A stretch of 6,694 bases of DNA, from positions 1 to 6,694 of the forward strand of contig JAJDTQ010000226.1 of the NCBI GenBank assembly GCA_022827045.1, read 5' to 3'. Positions 6,349 through 6,694 of this stretch are shown one piece after another. The translations under genes and the position numbers were made by a program. The notes under the pieces were generated by a model. The model was given only the letters and a program-made list of their open reading frames with translations, searched no databases and was not told the DNA's origin. Numbering within the stretch: position 1 is the first letter of the stretch; each line of letters begins with the position of its first letter. The DNA comes from Candidatus Binatia bacterium. Lineage in GTDB: Bacteria; Desulfobacterota_B; Binatia; UBA9968; JAJDTQ01.

Positions 6349-6354
6349 GCCGCA

Positions 6355-6383
6355 ATTTTGCCAAGGAATATGAATCGTGTCAA
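6355..6383 (-). promoter_or_regulatory. Candidate promoter for a leaderless AAA_14 ATPase mRNA
   Basis: On the minus strand a perfect -35 box TTGACA (6378-6383) is followed after 17 nt by CAAAAT (6355-6360), 4 of 6 to the -10 consensus. A start site 6-7 nt downstream would fall at or next to the A of ATG 6348, which has no Shine-Dalgarno. This fits leaderless transcription. The -10 match is modest. Confidence 0.35.
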
Positions 6384-6453
6384 TTCGATGATCGGATCAT
6401 CAAAGAGACACGGTCTGGTGCTCTACCGCCCAGGGCCGCCGCCGAAAGCCGCC

Positions 6454-6694
6454 CTATCCACCGTCCAGATCATGCCTGTCCCTCGGCATCGGCCCCTGCG
6501 AGGCATCGCCCAGGATGTCACAAAGATTTCGCAACGCGTGCTCGATGGGCAGGACGGTGACGTCGTCCATGTACAAGGTGCTCGGTCCACCGTAGAAGAC
6601 GAAGCATTTGGCCGGAGGATAGTCCTTCTTGAATTCCCTGAGCGCCCTCGTGTCCCTGGGTTGGATTTGAGCCGAGCGCTTTATCTCGATGGCA
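6454..6694 (-). CDS. Partial C-terminus of a second AAA_14 / DUF4143-type protein
   Basis: The minus-strand frame from the window edge (codons from 6693) is open for 79 residues to TAG at 6454-6456, so only the C-terminal part is present. It begins AIEIKRSAQIQPRDTRAL and continues REFKKDYPPAKCFVFYGG, then STLYMDDVTVLPIEHALRNL and a short polar tail. Glu3-x-Lys5 (EIK) is the same PD-(D/E)xK-type position as EVK in the neighbouring ATPase, and the remainder resembles the end of DUF4143 proteins, which close with a 'vvY.G' strand and a 'vlPl..ll' segment. The family call rests on this short stretch. It is on the same strand as the complete ATPase, 105 nt upstream, and the two could be tandem paralogues or a duplicated accessory module. 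The Walker motifs, if present, lie outside the window. Confidence 0.62.
   Translation of the reverse strand, partial: AIEIKRSAQIQPRDTRALREFKKDYPPAKCFVFYGGPSTLYMDDVTVLPIEHALRNLCDILGDASQGPMPRDRHDLDGG

Noticed and set aside
6303..6560. A plus-strand 85-residue frame over the ATPase start and the next gene's tail.
   Set aside because: No motif, no convincing ribosome site, and antisense to two genes with recognisable family features.

Overview
This is a GC-rich bacterial window with compact gene packing, GTG/TTG-type start candidates and Shine-Dalgarno sites of GGAGG type. Phylum cannot be fixed from the sequence. The gene set (an Amidohydro_2-type hydrolase, a WCGPC thioredoxin-TPR protein, a hemerythrin-like protein, tandem AAA_14/DUF4143 ATPases) and the apparent use of selenocysteine suggest an uncultured Desulfobacterota-, Tectomicrobia- or NC10/Rokubacteria-like lineage; that is inference.

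Layout. (1) 83-1189, plus strand: metal-dependent amidohydrolase, ending tail-to-tail with the next gene by an 8-bp overlap. (2) 1182-2589, minus strand: a two-gene unit, an OsmC-like protein (2589-2104) followed by a thioredoxin-TPR protein (2051-1182). The OsmC-like gene is the centre of interest. Its frame is interrupted once, by UGA at 2404-2406, exactly where the family has its catalytic peroxidatic cysteine. The frame continues unbroken to the second conserved Cys and a normal C-terminus, and a hairpin with a GGU-containing loop starts 13 nt after the UGA. This is best read as a selenoprotein, with Sec62 paired with Cys133. (3) 2665-3365, plus strand: a hemerythrin-like protein translationally coupled to a small HMA-fold protein that lacks the metal-binding CxxC. 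(4) 3370-3974, minus strand: a MazF/PemK-type toxin and ribbon-helix-helix antitoxin with a candidate operator. (5) 4091-5118, plus strand: a VTT/YqaA-like membrane protein and a DUF2442 protein. (6) 5149-6694, minus strand: a complete AAA_14/DUF4143 ATPase, and upstream of it the C-terminal end of a second ATPase of the same kind, cut by the window edge and too incomplete for simple ORF calling.

How the genes fit together. The OsmC-like selenoprotein and the thioredoxin protein probably form a thiol/selenol peroxide-detoxification unit, with the thioredoxin a candidate reductant or chaperone partner. The divergent hemerythrin-HMA pair shares a short intergenic region holding a perfect inverted repeat and may belong to the same oxidative or metal-stress response. 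From 3370 on, the window looks accessory: toxin-antitoxin, DUF2442 and AAA_14 ATPases are typical of defence/mobile-type gene content. No tRNA, rRNA, IS element, CRISPR array or gene-free stretch above 300 bases was seen.
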